Counted from the stretch's first letter, positions 15,105-23,211 are shown. The stretch: DNA of 25,033 nt from CAYJLC01 sp044426345 (GCA_044426345.1 JAWXUP010000035.1:1-25033), one strand, 5' to 3'. Numbers and translations: made by a program. Notes: generated from the sequence alone by a model not told the origin.

Positions 15105-16388
15105 TTAACTATTAATTTTACCATATAAATCGCCATTATTTCTACAAAATATGGTCAAATTATACAAATTTCCACGTAAAAATTCTACGCCTTCACATTC
15201 TACAGCGAAGTGATATTTACTATGCCCAGAAATTTTTCCGTGAGAAGGAGATTCAACAATAACATCTAGATTTTTACCAACAAATGATTGTAAAAAGTTT
15301 TTTTCCATCGCTGTTGCAAGTTCTGTAGCACGTTTTGCGCGTGAGTTTTTGATGTTTACATCGATTTGCTCACTCATCGTAGCAGCTTTCGTTCCTTCTC
15401 TTACAGAATAAGGGAAAACGTGCATTGATGAAAATTGACATTTTTCGATAAAATCGAGAGTTTTTTCGAATTCTTCTTCAGTTTCAGATGGAAAACCTAC
15501 GATTAAGTCGGTGGTAATAGATGGATTTGGGAAAAATTTGCGTAATTTTATGCAAACATCGTAAAAAAGAGTAGTATCATATTTTCGGTTCATTCGTTTT
15601 AAAACTGTGTCGCAACCACTTTGTAGCGAGAGATGGAAGTGTGGATTTAGATTTTCGTATATAGATAGACGTTCGCAAAATTCATCAGTAACAACTCGAG
15701 GCTCAAGTGAACCTAAGCGAAAGCGTACTTGAGGGAATGATTTGCATAAATATGCAATAAGTTCGATAATATTAGTACCAATATCAAGCCCGTAAGATGC
15801 GATTTCAATGCCAGTGATGATGATTTCTTTTGTGCCGAATTTTGCTAAAATTTCGGTTTGCTCGTAAGCTTTTTCAAGTGGAACAGAGCGTGAACGACCT
15901 CTTGCGTAGGGAATTATGCAGTACGAACAAAAATTGTTGCAACCGTCTTGAACTTTCAAAAGTTCGCGAGTACGGTTTGAACGAGTGCTGATTGGTAAAA
16001 TTTCGAACTGGTTTTTAACAGAGGTATTTTGTAAAACTTGGTGCTTAGTGTGATTTTTTGCATTATCTAAGCACATATCAATAACATCTGCACGATGATC
16101 TGTACCACAAATTATGTCAACACCCTCAATTTCAGCAGCTTTTTCTGGAGAAATCTGTGCGAAACAACCACATACAGCAACTATGGCATTTGGTTTTTCT
16201 TTTTTTATTTTACGAATAAGTTTGATGTTTTTTTTGTCAGAAACTGCTGTTACAGTGCACGTGTTTATTACAAAAACATCGGGATTTTCATCGCTTAAAG
16301 CGTGACCTTTTTGCACAACGATTTCTTTTAACGAGTTAGTTTCAAATTGGTTGACCTTACAACCTAGAGTGTGAAAAGAGAATTTCAT
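15105..16388 (-). CDS. mtaB: tRNA (N6-threonylcarbamoyladenosine(37)-C2)-methylthiotransferase
   Basis: MtaB is a radical-SAM enzyme that adds a methylthio group to t6A37 of ANN-decoding tRNAs, giving ms2t6A. The 427-residue protein has the N-terminal MTTase domain opening TLGCKVNQFE, the MtaB-type signature that distinguishes it from MiaB and RimO, with cluster cysteines at 10, 44 and 75. The radical-SAM triad is CNNFCSYC (Cys150, 154, 157), and a C-terminal TRAM-like segment begins near residue 368. AAGGAAG lies seven bases before the ATG. It is divergent from the dacF-like gene. Its nearest good terminator downstream is at 14911-14875, beyond a 130-base non-coding tract. Confidence 0.93.
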   Translation of the reverse strand: MKFSFHTLGCKVNQFETNSLKEIVVQKGHALSDENPDVFVINTCTVTAVSDKKNIKLIRKIKKEKPNAIVAVCGCFAQISPEKAAEIEGVDIICGTDHRADVIDMCLDNAKNHTKHQVLQNTSVKNQFEILPISTRSNRTRELLKVQDGCNNFCSYCIIPYARGRSRSVPLEKAYEQTEILAKFGTKEIIITGIEIASYGLDIGTNIIELIAYLCKSFPQVRFRLGSLEPRVVTDEFCERLSIYENLNPHFHLSLQSGCDTVLKRMNRKYDTTLFYDVCIKLRKFFPNPSITTDLIVGFPSETEEEFEKTLDFIEKCQFSSMHVFPYSVREGTKAATMSEQIDVNIKNSRAKRATELATAMEKNFLQSFVGKNLDVIVESPSHGKISGHSKYHFAVECEGVEFLRGNLYNLTIFCRNNGDLYGKINS

Positions 16389-16534
16389 TAATTTTCTTCC
16401 TTTGTATTTTTATGTAATTGAACGTATGTTTATTCGGAAAATGAAGAAATTTAACGCTCGAAATATGATTTGTTGTCTATATTAAATTTTAACATTAATC
16501 GCAAAACTTTACAACTAAAAAATTACCTAAAAAA

Positions 16535-16563
16535 GCATAAATTTTTATGCACAAACATATATT
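16535..16563 (+). promoter_or_regulatory. Possible sigma-E-like promoter with palindrome before the dacF-like gene
   Basis: GCATAAATT (16535-16543) and CATATATT (16556-16563) resemble the -35 and -10 boxes of Bacillus sigma-E promoters, with 12-13 bases between them. GCATAAA (16535-16541) and TTTATGC (16544-16550) also form a 7-bp inverted repeat with a two-base gap. No good sigma-A promoter was seen. Suggestive only; in such AT-rich DNA chance matches are common. Confidence 0.35.
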
Positions 16564-16585
16564 ATTTACATAAGGAGTGTGAATT

Positions 16586-17716
16586 ATGAAGAAATTTTTA
16601 TGTTTTTTTTATGTTATTTGCCTTTTTTTAGGGAATTTAGCATTTGCTGAGGAAAGTATACCGATAGAATTATCGTCACCTAGTGCAATTTTATTAGATA
16701 CTAGTGGTAATATTATTTTTGAGAAAAACTCACACGATAAACGCGAGCCAGCAAGTGTGACGAAAATTATGACGCTACTTCTAACGCTAGAGGCAATAGA
16801 AGACGGAAAAATCGATTTTACTGACATAGTGACTATTAGTGAACTCGCAGCGTCACAAGGAGGTACGCAGGTCTATCTGGAAACTGGCGAACAAATATCA
16901 GTGGAGGAGTTGATAAAATCCGTAGCAGTGAGTTCGGCAAACGATGCAGCTACAGCACTAGGTGAATACATTTCTGGCTCTAGAGAGGCGTTTGTGGAGC
17001 TTATGAATCAGAGAGCGAGTGAGTTAGGTATGGTTGATACTACCTTTAAAAATCCTACTGGACTTCACGAAGATGGTCACGAAACATCGGCTTATGACAT
17101 TGCACTTATGTCTGTAGAACTGCTAAAACACGATGTAATTTATTCATACACAACGATTTGGATGGACAGCATACGCGATGGCGAATTTGAGCTTGCAAAT
17201 ACTAATAAATTACTCAAAACTTACGACGGTATGACAGGCCTCAAAACGGGATTTACATCGGAGGCTATGTATTGCATATCAGCAGTGGCAAACCGTGATG
17301 GACAGGAGTTTTTGGCTGTTGTTATGGGTGCTGAAACTTCGGATTTACGCAGTGCAGATATTTGTAAAATGCTGGATTATGGATTTTTAAATTACAAAAC
17401 TCAGACATTAATTTACGAAGAAAAATTGCCAGAAATTATAGTTTTAAACGGAGAACAAGATAGTGTGGAAATTGAGATAAAATACACAGTGCAAGATTTT
17501 CTGCTTAATATAAACTCGGAAATAACTTACGAAGTGAAAGTTGAGGAGGAGTTAAGTGCACCTATAGAATTGGAGCAAAAAGTAGGTGAGATTGCATTCA
17601 AAAATGGTGAAGAAGAACTTTTGAGGTGCGATATCGTTACGAAAAACGAAGTTTCGCAGTTAACATTTAAAACTTCACTTACAAGATTTTTGTATACATT
17701 TTTTATGAAGAATTAA
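16586..17716 (+). CDS. dacF: Serine-type D-alanyl-D-alanine carboxypeptidase (DacF/PBP5 type)
   Basis: This penicillin-binding protein trims the terminal D-alanine from peptidoglycan stem peptides outside the membrane. The 376-residue protein has a signal peptide (about 1-21). The catalytic motifs are Ser57-V-T-Lys60 (SVTK), Ser117-A-Asn119 (SAN) and Lys220-Thr-Gly222 (KTG), in peptidase S11 order. A beta-rich C-terminal domain follows from about residue 265, and the end (TRFLYTFFMKN) can form the membrane-anchoring amphipathic helix. AAGGAG lies at good spacing before the ATG. It is a single-gene unit with its own terminator. The family is certain; calling it DacF rather than DacA or DacB rests on size and a possible sporulation promoter, so the symbol is tentative. 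Confidence 0.88.
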   Translation: MKKFLCFFYVICLFLGNLAFAEESIPIELSSPSAILLDTSGNIIFEKNSHDKREPASVTKIMTLLLTLEAIEDGKIDFTDIVTISELAASQGGTQVYLETGEQISVEELIKSVAVSSANDAATALGEYISGSREAFVELMNQRASELGMVDTTFKNPTGLHEDGHETSAYDIALMSVELLKHDVIYSYTTIWMDSIRDGEFELANTNKLLKTYDGMTGLKTGFTSEAMYCISAVANRDGQEFLAVVMGAETSDLRSADICKMLDYGFLNYKTQTLIYEEKLPEIIVLNGEQDSVEIEIKYTVQDFLLNINSEITYEVKVEEELSAPIELEQKVGEIAFKNGEEELLRCDIVTKNEVSQLTFKTSLTRFLYTFFMKN

Positions 17717-17779
17717 CTTACATAACGAACGATAAAAGTTTGAAAAAAACAGTGGTCAAAATGCACAAAAACGTATTTT

Positions 17780-17826
17780 AAAACTTGGATAAAACGCTAT
17801 TTAAAGGCGTTTATCCAAGTTTTTTT
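17780..17826 (+). terminator. Intrinsic terminator of the dacF-like gene
   Basis: A long stem with arms 17780-17797 and 17807-17823 (17 pairs, one bulged A) is followed by a T run ending at 17826. Confidence 0.88.
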
Positions 17827-17963
17827 GCTATAAATATTGTGAAATTTATGACTAAAAAAGCAGAAAAATTGCTGGTAAAATCGCAAACATCGACAAAAAT
17901 TGAACAATGTGCTGAAAAATTGTGTATAATGCTAAAATTTTTTGTTTAAAATTCAATCGACGG

Positions 17964-17992
17964 TTGCAAAAGCATACAAAAAGTGGTATACT
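17964..17992 (+). promoter_or_regulatory. Sigma-A promoter of the atp operon
   Basis: TTGCAA (17964-17969), a 17-base spacer and TATACT (17987-17992). Predicted start about 17999, leader about 110 bases. A second TATAAT at 17925-17930 has only a poorly spaced -35 (TTGAAC, 19 bases away) and is less likely. Confidence 0.7.
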
Positions 17993-17998
17993 AAATTA

Positions 17999-18039
17999 AA
18001 GCCTTTATGATTTGAAAAATATTCATATATAAAAGGCTT
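17999..18039 (+). promoter_or_regulatory. Hairpin at the predicted 5' end of the atp mRNA
   Basis: AAGCCTTT (17999-18006) pairs with AAAGGCTT (18032-18039); ATGA / TCAT inside can extend it with a bulge. It coincides with the predicted transcription start, as expected for a 5'-end stabilising stem. No T run follows, so it is not a terminator. Confidence 0.5.
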
Positions 18040-18110
18040 GAAAACGGTATTCAAAATGAGATTACTTAGGTAAAAATATCACATTTATTTGCCGAAATTA
18101 AGGAAACTAT

Positions 18111-18314
18111 ATGAAAGAAATATTACTCGTTGCAAATCTCGGTTTTTCGATTATTATTCCGCTTGTTGGGTCTATTTATGCGTCTTTGTGGATAAAAAAT
18201 CACTTCGACTTGCCAGATTATATCGTTATTTTAGGGATATTTTTTGGACTATTTTGCGGTCTGTATTCTTTCGTGAAAATTGCGCTAAACTTGAAAGGAA
18301 AAGGCAAAAAATGA
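18111..18314 (+). CDS. atpZ: AtpZ-like F-ATPase accessory membrane protein
   Basis: The 67-residue protein has two hydrophobic helices (about 4-27 and 36-58) joined by a short loop, and a lysine-rich tail. This is the pattern of the AtpZ/ATPase_gene1 family encoded at the head of many atp operons. AtpZ and AtpI are reported to act together in a Mg/Ca transport or c-ring assembly role. AAGGAAA precedes the ATG. The stop codon overlaps the next start as ATGA. Confidence 0.8.
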   Translation: MKEILLVANLGFSIIIPLVGSIYASLWIKNHFDLPDYIVILGIFFGLFCGLYSFVKIALNLKGKGKK

Positions 18315-18673
18315 ACATTGTGTTTGGTGAAATCAAAAAACTAATACTTCCGTGTTTTGCGTTGTCTTTGTTGCTTTTTGGTCTTTTTGCGTGTTTTGGA
18401 TATGGTAAAAGTTCGATTTTTGTAACTATTATTTTATCAGCAATTTATAGTTTGGTTAATTTTTGGGTACTTGGAGCTGCGATTTCAACGGCACTTTCAA
18501 GGTCTCCTACTCGTGCGCAAATTTATATGGTTTTGCAGTATCTAGTGAGGTATGTGATAACTGGTTGCATTATATATTATGCAGTAATTATACCATTTAT
18601 CAATCCTTTGGCGGTTGCAATTCCTATGTTTTTTCCAAAAATGACTTTAATTTTAAGAAGTTTAAAAATTTAA
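18311..18673 (+). CDS. atpI: AtpI-like ATP synthase accessory protein
   Basis: 120 residues with about four hydrophobic segments (about 10-28, 35-60, 75-95, 96-115) match AtpI in size and layout. The true start is ATG 18311: it overlaps the atpZ stop by four bases and has AAAGGAAAAGG upstream. An open frame extends further left, but that part lies out of frame over atpZ and is hydrophilic, so it is not coding. It is second in the atp operon; AtpI in other species helps assemble the c ring. Confidence 0.82.
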   Translation: MNIVFGEIKKLILPCFALSLLLFGLFACFGYGKSSIFVTIILSAIYSLVNFWVLGAAISTALSRSPTRAQIYMVLQYLVRYVITGCIIYYAVIIPFINPLAVAIPMFFPKMTLILRSLKI

Positions 18674-18694
18674 TGAAAAAGGAGGGAGAAATTA

Positions 18695-19390
18695 TTGGAA
18701 GGTGCTAAAATATATTTTGAATTGCCTATCTTCGGCGGATTACCTATCAACGAAACGATGGTTAATACGTGGATTGTTATGGCATTCATTATAATATTGT
18801 GTCTATTTTTAACCAGCAGGCTTGAAAAAGTTCCAAAAGGTAAACAAGTAGTCGCAGAGATGATTGTAACGGCTTTTTATAATATGGTAGAAAGTTCAAT
18901 GGGCAAGGGCAAGGAAAAATACGTTCCTTATATAGGTTCGCTATTTCTGTTGTCATTATTTTGTAGTTTGTCGAGTTTACTTACATTTAGACCACCAACT
19001 GCAGACTTAAATACGACAGCAGCGTGGGCTCTTATGACATTCTTGATGATTCAATATAATGGTGTTAAAGGTAATGGTTTATTTACAAGACTTAAAAGTT
19101 TTGCCGAGCCTTCACCACTATTATTGCCAATTAATTTACTTGGTGAATTTTCAACGCCGATTTCGATGGCATTCCGTCACTTCGGTAACATCTTTGCGGG
19201 TATGCTTATTACATCACTTTTGATGTCAGCACTTGCAGCAATTACAAGTTTTGCACCAGCAATGCCAGCGGTTTTCCAAATCGGTATTCCAGCAATCTTG
19301 TCAATTTATTTTGACTTGTTCACATCGGGTCTACAAGCGTTTATTTTCTGTATGTTAACTATGGTTTTCGTGAAAATGGCAGCAGATTAA
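18695..19390 (+). CDS. atpB: F-type ATP synthase subunit a
   Basis: Subunit a forms the ion half-channels beside the c ring in the membrane. The 231-residue polytopic protein carries the essential arginine in AFRHFGNIFAGM (Arg161), the conserved LLPINLLGEFSTPISM stretch before it and the C-terminal IFCMLTMVFVKMA helix. The start is TTG at 18695 with a very strong AAGGAGGGA eight bases upstream; no ATG competes. Followed by 125 bases before atpE. Confidence 0.95.
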   Translation: MEGAKIYFELPIFGGLPINETMVNTWIVMAFIIILCLFLTSRLEKVPKGKQVVAEMIVTAFYNMVESSMGKGKEKYVPYIGSLFLLSLFCSLSSLLTFRPPTADLNTTAAWALMTFLMIQYNGVKGNGLFTRLKSFAEPSPLLLPINLLGEFSTPISMAFRHFGNIFAGMLITSLLMSALAAITSFAPAMPAVFQIGIPAILSIYFDLFTSGLQAFIFCMLTMVFVKMAAD

Positions 19391-19393
19391 ACG

Positions 19394-19415
19394 TGTAAAG
19401 ATAATAAACTTTACA
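19394..19415 (+). promoter_or_regulatory. Small hairpin in the atpB-atpE gap
   Basis: TGTAAAG (19394-19400) pairs with CTTTACA (19409-19415), eight-base loop, a few bases after the atpB stop. No T run follows. It lies in a 125-base untranslated stretch before atpE and may mark mRNA processing or protect an atpE-leading fragment. Confidence 0.4.
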
Positions 19416-19515
19416 GTAATGATAAATTGTGCAAAACAATAAAATTATTCAAAAAAATGGCCGTTTAGGTCGAAAAAATAAGAAAAATAAAATAATATTC
19501 TTAGGAGGAATAAAT

Positions 19516-19794
19516 ATGGAATTAGTATTAGCAGCATCAGCAATCGGTGCAGGTTTAGCGATGATCGCAGGTATAGGTCCTGGTATAGGTCAAGGTTTCG
19601 CAGCTGGTAAAGCAGCAGAGGCAGTAGGTCGTCAACCAGAAGCAAAAGGTGAAGTAATCCAAACTATGCTTATCGGTTGTGGTGTTGCCGAATCAACAGG
19701 TATCTACGGTCTAGTTGTAGCTATGCTTTTATTATTCGCAAACCCACTTGTAACACAAGCTATGGAACTTTTAGAACAAGGCCTTATTGGTTAA
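19516..19794 (+). CDS. atpE: F-type ATP synthase subunit c, with sodium-binding signature
   Basis: Subunit c forms the rotating membrane ring. The real start is ATG 19516, with AGGAGG (19503-19508) seven bases upstream; an upstream extension in frame is basic and non-hydrophobic. The 92-residue hairpin protein has two hydrophobic helices around the polar loop RQPEAKG (39-45). Ion-binding residues Gln26 (GPGIGQG) and Glu59-Ser60-Thr61 (VAESTGIYG) match the set Q32/E65/S66/T67 of the sodium-specific Ilyobacter tartaricus ring with a constant offset of six. The flanking sequence is also very alike. Sodium coupling is therefore inferred. Confidence 0.96.
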   Translation: MELVLAASAIGAGLAMIAGIGPGIGQGFAAGKAAEAVGRQPEAKGEVIQTMLIGCGVAESTGIYGLVVAMLLLFANPLVTQAMELLEQGLIG

Positions 19795-19795
19795 T

Positions 19796-19823
19796 AAAAT
19801 CCAAGTCCTGAAAGGAGGATTTT
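19796..19823 (+). promoter_or_regulatory. Hairpin that sequesters the atpF ribosome binding site
   Basis: AAAATCC (19796-19802) pairs with GGATTTT (19817-19823) and TCCT (19806-19809) with AGGA (19813-19816), leaving a three-base loop and a three-base bulge. The atpF site AGGAGG (19813-19818) is completely inside the stem. The structure begins two bases after the atpE stop codon, so ribosomes finishing atpE could open it. Confidence 0.6.
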
Positions 19824-19826
19824 AAA

Positions 19827-20324
19827 TTGGGAAATGATCCGATTATCAGCCTGAATTTATGGTATATTATCGTTGCAATAGCAAACGTTTTAATTCTCTA
19901 TGCTATCTTGAAAAAGCTTTTATTTAAGCGTGTTAAAGATGTAATTGACAGTCGTGAAAATGAGGTTTCTAGCCTATTTTCTGAAGCTGAAACTGCAAAA
20001 TCTCAAGCTGAAGCTTTGAAAGCTGAATATGAACAAAATATTTCACAAGCAAAAGATAAAGCTGCAGAAATCATCAAAGATGCAACCGTAACGGCTACAA
20101 AACGCTCTGATGCAATTATCGAGCAAGCAAACGCTGAAACTGTTGCTATCAAAGAAAAAGCGGAACAAGCTATCGAACTTGAACGTAAAAAAGCAGTAAA
20201 TGAGTTGCGCTCTGACATTTCAGAACTTGTAACGCTTGCTGCGTCAAAAGTTATCGAACGCGAAATTAACGCTGACGACCACGCAAGACTTATCGCTGAT
20301 TTTGTAGAAAAAGTAGGTGAATAG
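19827..20324 (+). CDS. atpF: F-type ATP synthase subunit b
   Basis: Subunit b is the peripheral stator stalk. The 165-residue protein has one N-terminal membrane helix (about residues 8-26), then a long charged coiled coil rich in Ala, Glu and Lys starting near KDVIDSRENEV, as in the family. The start is TTG at 19827, eight bases after AGGAGG; there is no nearby in-frame ATG. Two bases separate it from atpH. Confidence 0.94.
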   Translation: MGNDPIISLNLWYIIVAIANVLILYAILKKLLFKRVKDVIDSRENEVSSLFSEAETAKSQAEALKAEYEQNISQAKDKAAEIIKDATVTATKRSDAIIEQANAETVAIKEKAEQAIELERKKAVNELRSDISELVTLAASKVIEREINADDHARLIADFVEKVGE

Positions 20325-20326
20325 TT

Positions 20327-20863
20327 ATGGTTGTAAGCAATAGATACGCCTCATCACTATTCGATATTGCACTTGGAGAAAAATGTTTAAACGAAGTCTT
20401 TTCAGACTTAAATGACGTAACGAAAATTATAAGCGAAAATACCGAACTATATAGCGTACTATCTGCTCCAAATATCAATGTGTCAGATAAAATAGCTATT
20501 TTCGAAAAACTTTTCAAAGGTAAAATTCAAGCGATTTTATATAATTTTATTGCAATTTTAATCGAGAAAAAACGTGTAGATTTGTTTTTTGAAATCAAAG
20601 ATGAATTTACTGAAATCTATAACAATCACAAAAATATTCTTAAAGCTAAAGTTACAACTGCTGCTGAAATAGACGAGCCAACAAAAGCGTCTGTTCTTGC
20701 TAAAATCAAGGCTAAAACAGGTCGTGAAGTTGAATTAGAATGCGTAATCGACCCTGAGATTTTGGGTGGAATTATCATTAAATATGACAACACTTTGCTC
20801 GATGGTAGCGTTAAAACTAGGCTTTCAAATTTAAACGAAAAAATAAAGGAAGTAGGTGTGTAA
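20327..20863 (+). CDS. atpH: F-type ATP synthase subunit delta
   Basis: Delta joins the b stalk to the top of F1. The 178-residue protein starts VVSNRYASSLFDIALGE, typical of delta, and has the C-terminal ILGGIIIKYDNTLLDGSVK motif (near residue 145). AGGTGA precedes the ATG, and its stop codon abuts the atpA start. Confidence 0.94.
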   Translation: MVVSNRYASSLFDIALGEKCLNEVFSDLNDVTKIISENTELYSVLSAPNINVSDKIAIFEKLFKGKIQAILYNFIAILIEKKRVDLFFEIKDEFTEIYNNHKNILKAKVTTAAEIDEPTKASVLAKIKAKTGREVELECVIDPEILGGIIIKYDNTLLDGSVKTRLSNLNEKIKEVGV

Positions 20864-22357
20864 ATGGAACTACGTCCAGAGGAAATTAGTAGTATAATTC
20901 GCGATCAAATCAAGAATTATGAAAATAAAATTGTTCTTTCTGACATCGGTACTGTAATCCAAGTTGGTGACGGTATCGCAAAGGTATATGGTTTAGAAAA
21001 ATGTATGGCTGGCGAACTTTTAGAGTTCGATGGTGGCGTTTACGCTATGGCTCTAAACTTAGAAGAAGACTTTATCGGTGCTGTTATGCTGGGTTCTGAT
21101 GAAAATATCAGAGAAGGCGACACGGTAAAACGTACAGGTCGTATCGTGGAAGTTCCTGTTGGTGACGCTATGCTTGGTCGTGTTGTAAACTCACTAGGTC
21201 AAGCGATCGACGGCAAAGGTCCAATCGATACAAAACAAAGCAGTCCAATTGAAAAAGTTGCAGCTGGTATTATCGAAAGAAAATCAGTTGATACTCCACT
21301 GCAAACTGGTATTAAAGCAATTGATGCGATGATTCCTATCGGTCGTGGTCAACGTGAACTTATCATCGGTGACCGTCAAACTGGTAAAACAACTATCGCT
21401 ATTGATACTATTATTAACCAAAAAAACACTGATGTTATCTGCGTTTACGTTGCAATTGGTCAAAAACGTTCGACTGTTGCAGGTTTGGTTGAAGAATTAA
21501 CTAGAGCTGGCGCTATGGACTATACTTGTGTAGTTTCTGCGACTGCCTCAGAACTTGCTCCACTGCAATATATCGCACCATATTCTGGTTGTACAATTGC
21601 TGAATATTTTATGGAACAAGGCAAAGACGTGCTTATTATTTATGATGATTTATCAAAACACGCGGTTGCTTACCGTGCACTGTCTTTACTTCTTAAAAGA
21701 CCTCCAGGTCGTGAAGCATACCCAGGTGACGTTTTCTACATTCACTCAAGACTTCTTGAACGTGCAGCAAACCTTGCAAAAGGTGGTTCTATCACGGCTC
21801 TTCCAATCATCGAAACACAAGCTGGTGACGTTTCTGCGTACATTCCAACTAACGTTATTTCGATTACTGATGGTCAAATTTTCCTAGAATCAGAACTTTT
21901 CAATGCTGGTATTAAACCTGCTGTAAACCCTGGTATTTCGGTATCTCGTGTTGGTGGTTCGGCGCAAATTAAAGCTATGAAAAAAATGTCTGGTACACTT
22001 AAACAAGCATATTCTCAATATAAAGAATTACAAGCTTTCGCACAGTTTGGTTCTGACTTAGATGCTGATACAAAAGCTCGTCTTGCACAAGGTGAACGTA
22101 TCGTTGAAGTTTTAAAACAAAACCTTTCTTCGCCTCTATCTGTAGAGCACCAAGTTATTGTAATTTTTGCTGTAATGAATAATTTACTACGCGATATTAA
22201 TGTAGAAGATATTGTTCGTTTTGAATCAGAACTTTTAGAATATATCGATGCAGTTTACCCTGGAATTATCGAAGATATTCAGACTACAAAGCAAATTTCA
22301 GACTCTGACAAATTAGTGTCAGCTATTAATGAATTTAAAAACAAATTCATAGCTTAG
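20864..22357 (+). CDS. atpA: F-type ATP synthase subunit alpha
   Basis: Alpha is the non-catalytic nucleotide-binding subunit of the F1 head. The 497-residue protein has the Walker A motif GDRQTGKT (169-176), the Walker B segment DVLIIYDDLSKHAVAYRALS and the signature NPGISVSRVGGSAQIKAMKK. Length is normal and the N-terminus MELRPEEISSIIRDQI is standard. It directly follows atpH with a GGAAGTAGGTG upstream site. Confidence 0.97.
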   Translation: MELRPEEISSIIRDQIKNYENKIVLSDIGTVIQVGDGIAKVYGLEKCMAGELLEFDGGVYAMALNLEEDFIGAVMLGSDENIREGDTVKRTGRIVEVPVGDAMLGRVVNSLGQAIDGKGPIDTKQSSPIEKVAAGIIERKSVDTPLQTGIKAIDAMIPIGRGQRELIIGDRQTGKTTIAIDTIINQKNTDVICVYVAIGQKRSTVAGLVEELTRAGAMDYTCVVSATASELAPLQYIAPYSGCTIAEYFMEQGKDVLIIYDDLSKHAVAYRALSLLLKRPPGREAYPGDVFYIHSRLLERAANLAKGGSITALPIIETQAGDVSAYIPTNVISITDGQIFLESELFNAGIKPAVNPGISVSRVGGSAQIKAMKKMSGTLKQAYSQYKELQAFAQFGSDLDADTKARLAQGERIVEVLKQNLSSPLSVEHQVIVIFAVMNNLLRDINVEDIVRFESELLEYIDAVYPGIIEDIQTTKQISDSDKLVSAINEFKNKFIA

Positions 22358-22368
22358 GAGGCTTTAAT

Positions 22369-23211
22369 ATGGCTAATATGAAGGAAATCAAAAACCGTAT
22401 TAAAAGTGTTTCTAGTACTATGCAAATTACAAAAGCTATGGAACTTGTTGCATCTTCTAAATTACGTCGTGCAAAAGAGCGTGCGGCTCAGTCTGCTCCT
22501 TATTTTGAAGCGATTTATACTACAATGACTGACATTGCGTCATCTAACAAGGATTTTTCATCTGTTTACACTAAAAAACGTGATATAAAAAACAGTTTGT
22601 ACATCGTAATTGCAGGTGACCGTGGTTTAGCTGGTGGGTACAACTCAAACGTACTTAAAATGGCTGTTCAAAGTATGGAAAATAAAGATGTATCTGTAGT
22701 TACAATAGGCAAAAAATCTTCGGATTTCTTTGCAAAACGTGACTGTAAAATCGTGTCAACACACGATGGATTAGCAGAAGATGTGAATTTAGCACAAGTA
22801 AATAGCATAGTAAAACGCATCACTGAAATGTATAAAAAGTTTGAAATTGATGAAGTTTTCGTGGTTTATACCGAGTTTACTTCGCCTTTAGTTCAAACTC
22901 CGAACATTATAAAAGTACTTCCAATCGAAGGACAAGAAAATGCAAAATCAACAACACTTACAGAGTACGATCCGTCTCCGGAAGATGTTTTTGATTTGAT
23001 AATTCCAAAGTACATTTCGGGAATTTTATACGGTGCAATAATTGAGTCTTTTGCCTCAGAACAAGCAGCACGCCGTGTTGCAATGGAATCTGCAAGTGAC
23101 AATGCGTCAGATATGATTGACGACCTAAGTCTGCTTTATAACAGAGCTAGGCAAGGTGCTATCACGCAAGAAATTTCAGAAATCGTTGCAGGTTCTGGCT
23201 CATTAAATTAA
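22369..23211 (+). CDS. atpG: F-type ATP synthase subunit gamma
   Basis: Gamma is the rotor shaft turning inside the alpha-beta ring. The 280-residue protein has the N-terminal coiled-coil start MKEIKNRIKSVSSTMQITKA, the GDRGLAGGYN segment (near residue 84) and the C-terminal NASDMIDDLSLLYNRARQ helix with ITQEISEIVAG. AGGAGG precedes the ATG. It lies eleven bases after atpA. Confidence 0.96.
   Translation: MANMKEIKNRIKSVSSTMQITKAMELVASSKLRRAKERAAQSAPYFEAIYTTMTDIASSNKDFSSVYTKKRDIKNSLYIVIAGDRGLAGGYNSNVLKMAVQSMENKDVSVVTIGKKSSDFFAKRDCKIVSTHDGLAEDVNLAQVNSIVKRITEMYKKFEIDEVFVVYTEFTSPLVQTPNIIKVLPIEGQENAKSTTLTEYDPSPEDVFDLIIPKYISGILYGAIIESFASEQAARRVAMESASDNASDMIDDLSLLYNRARQGAITQEISEIVAGSGSLN

Noticed and set aside
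16095..16305. Two plus-strand frames of 63-67 codons inside mtaB
   Set aside because: They are antisense shadows of the conserved mtaB coding region, with no ribosome binding sites.
18089..18310. N-terminal extension of AtpI by 74 codons
   Set aside because: It overlaps atpZ out of frame, is basic rather than membrane-like, and the ATGA junction at 18311 with an upstream site explains the start.
19429..19515. N-terminal extension of subunit c by 29 codons
   Set aside because: Subunit c normally starts just before the first membrane helix, and AGGAGG is placed for ATG 19516.
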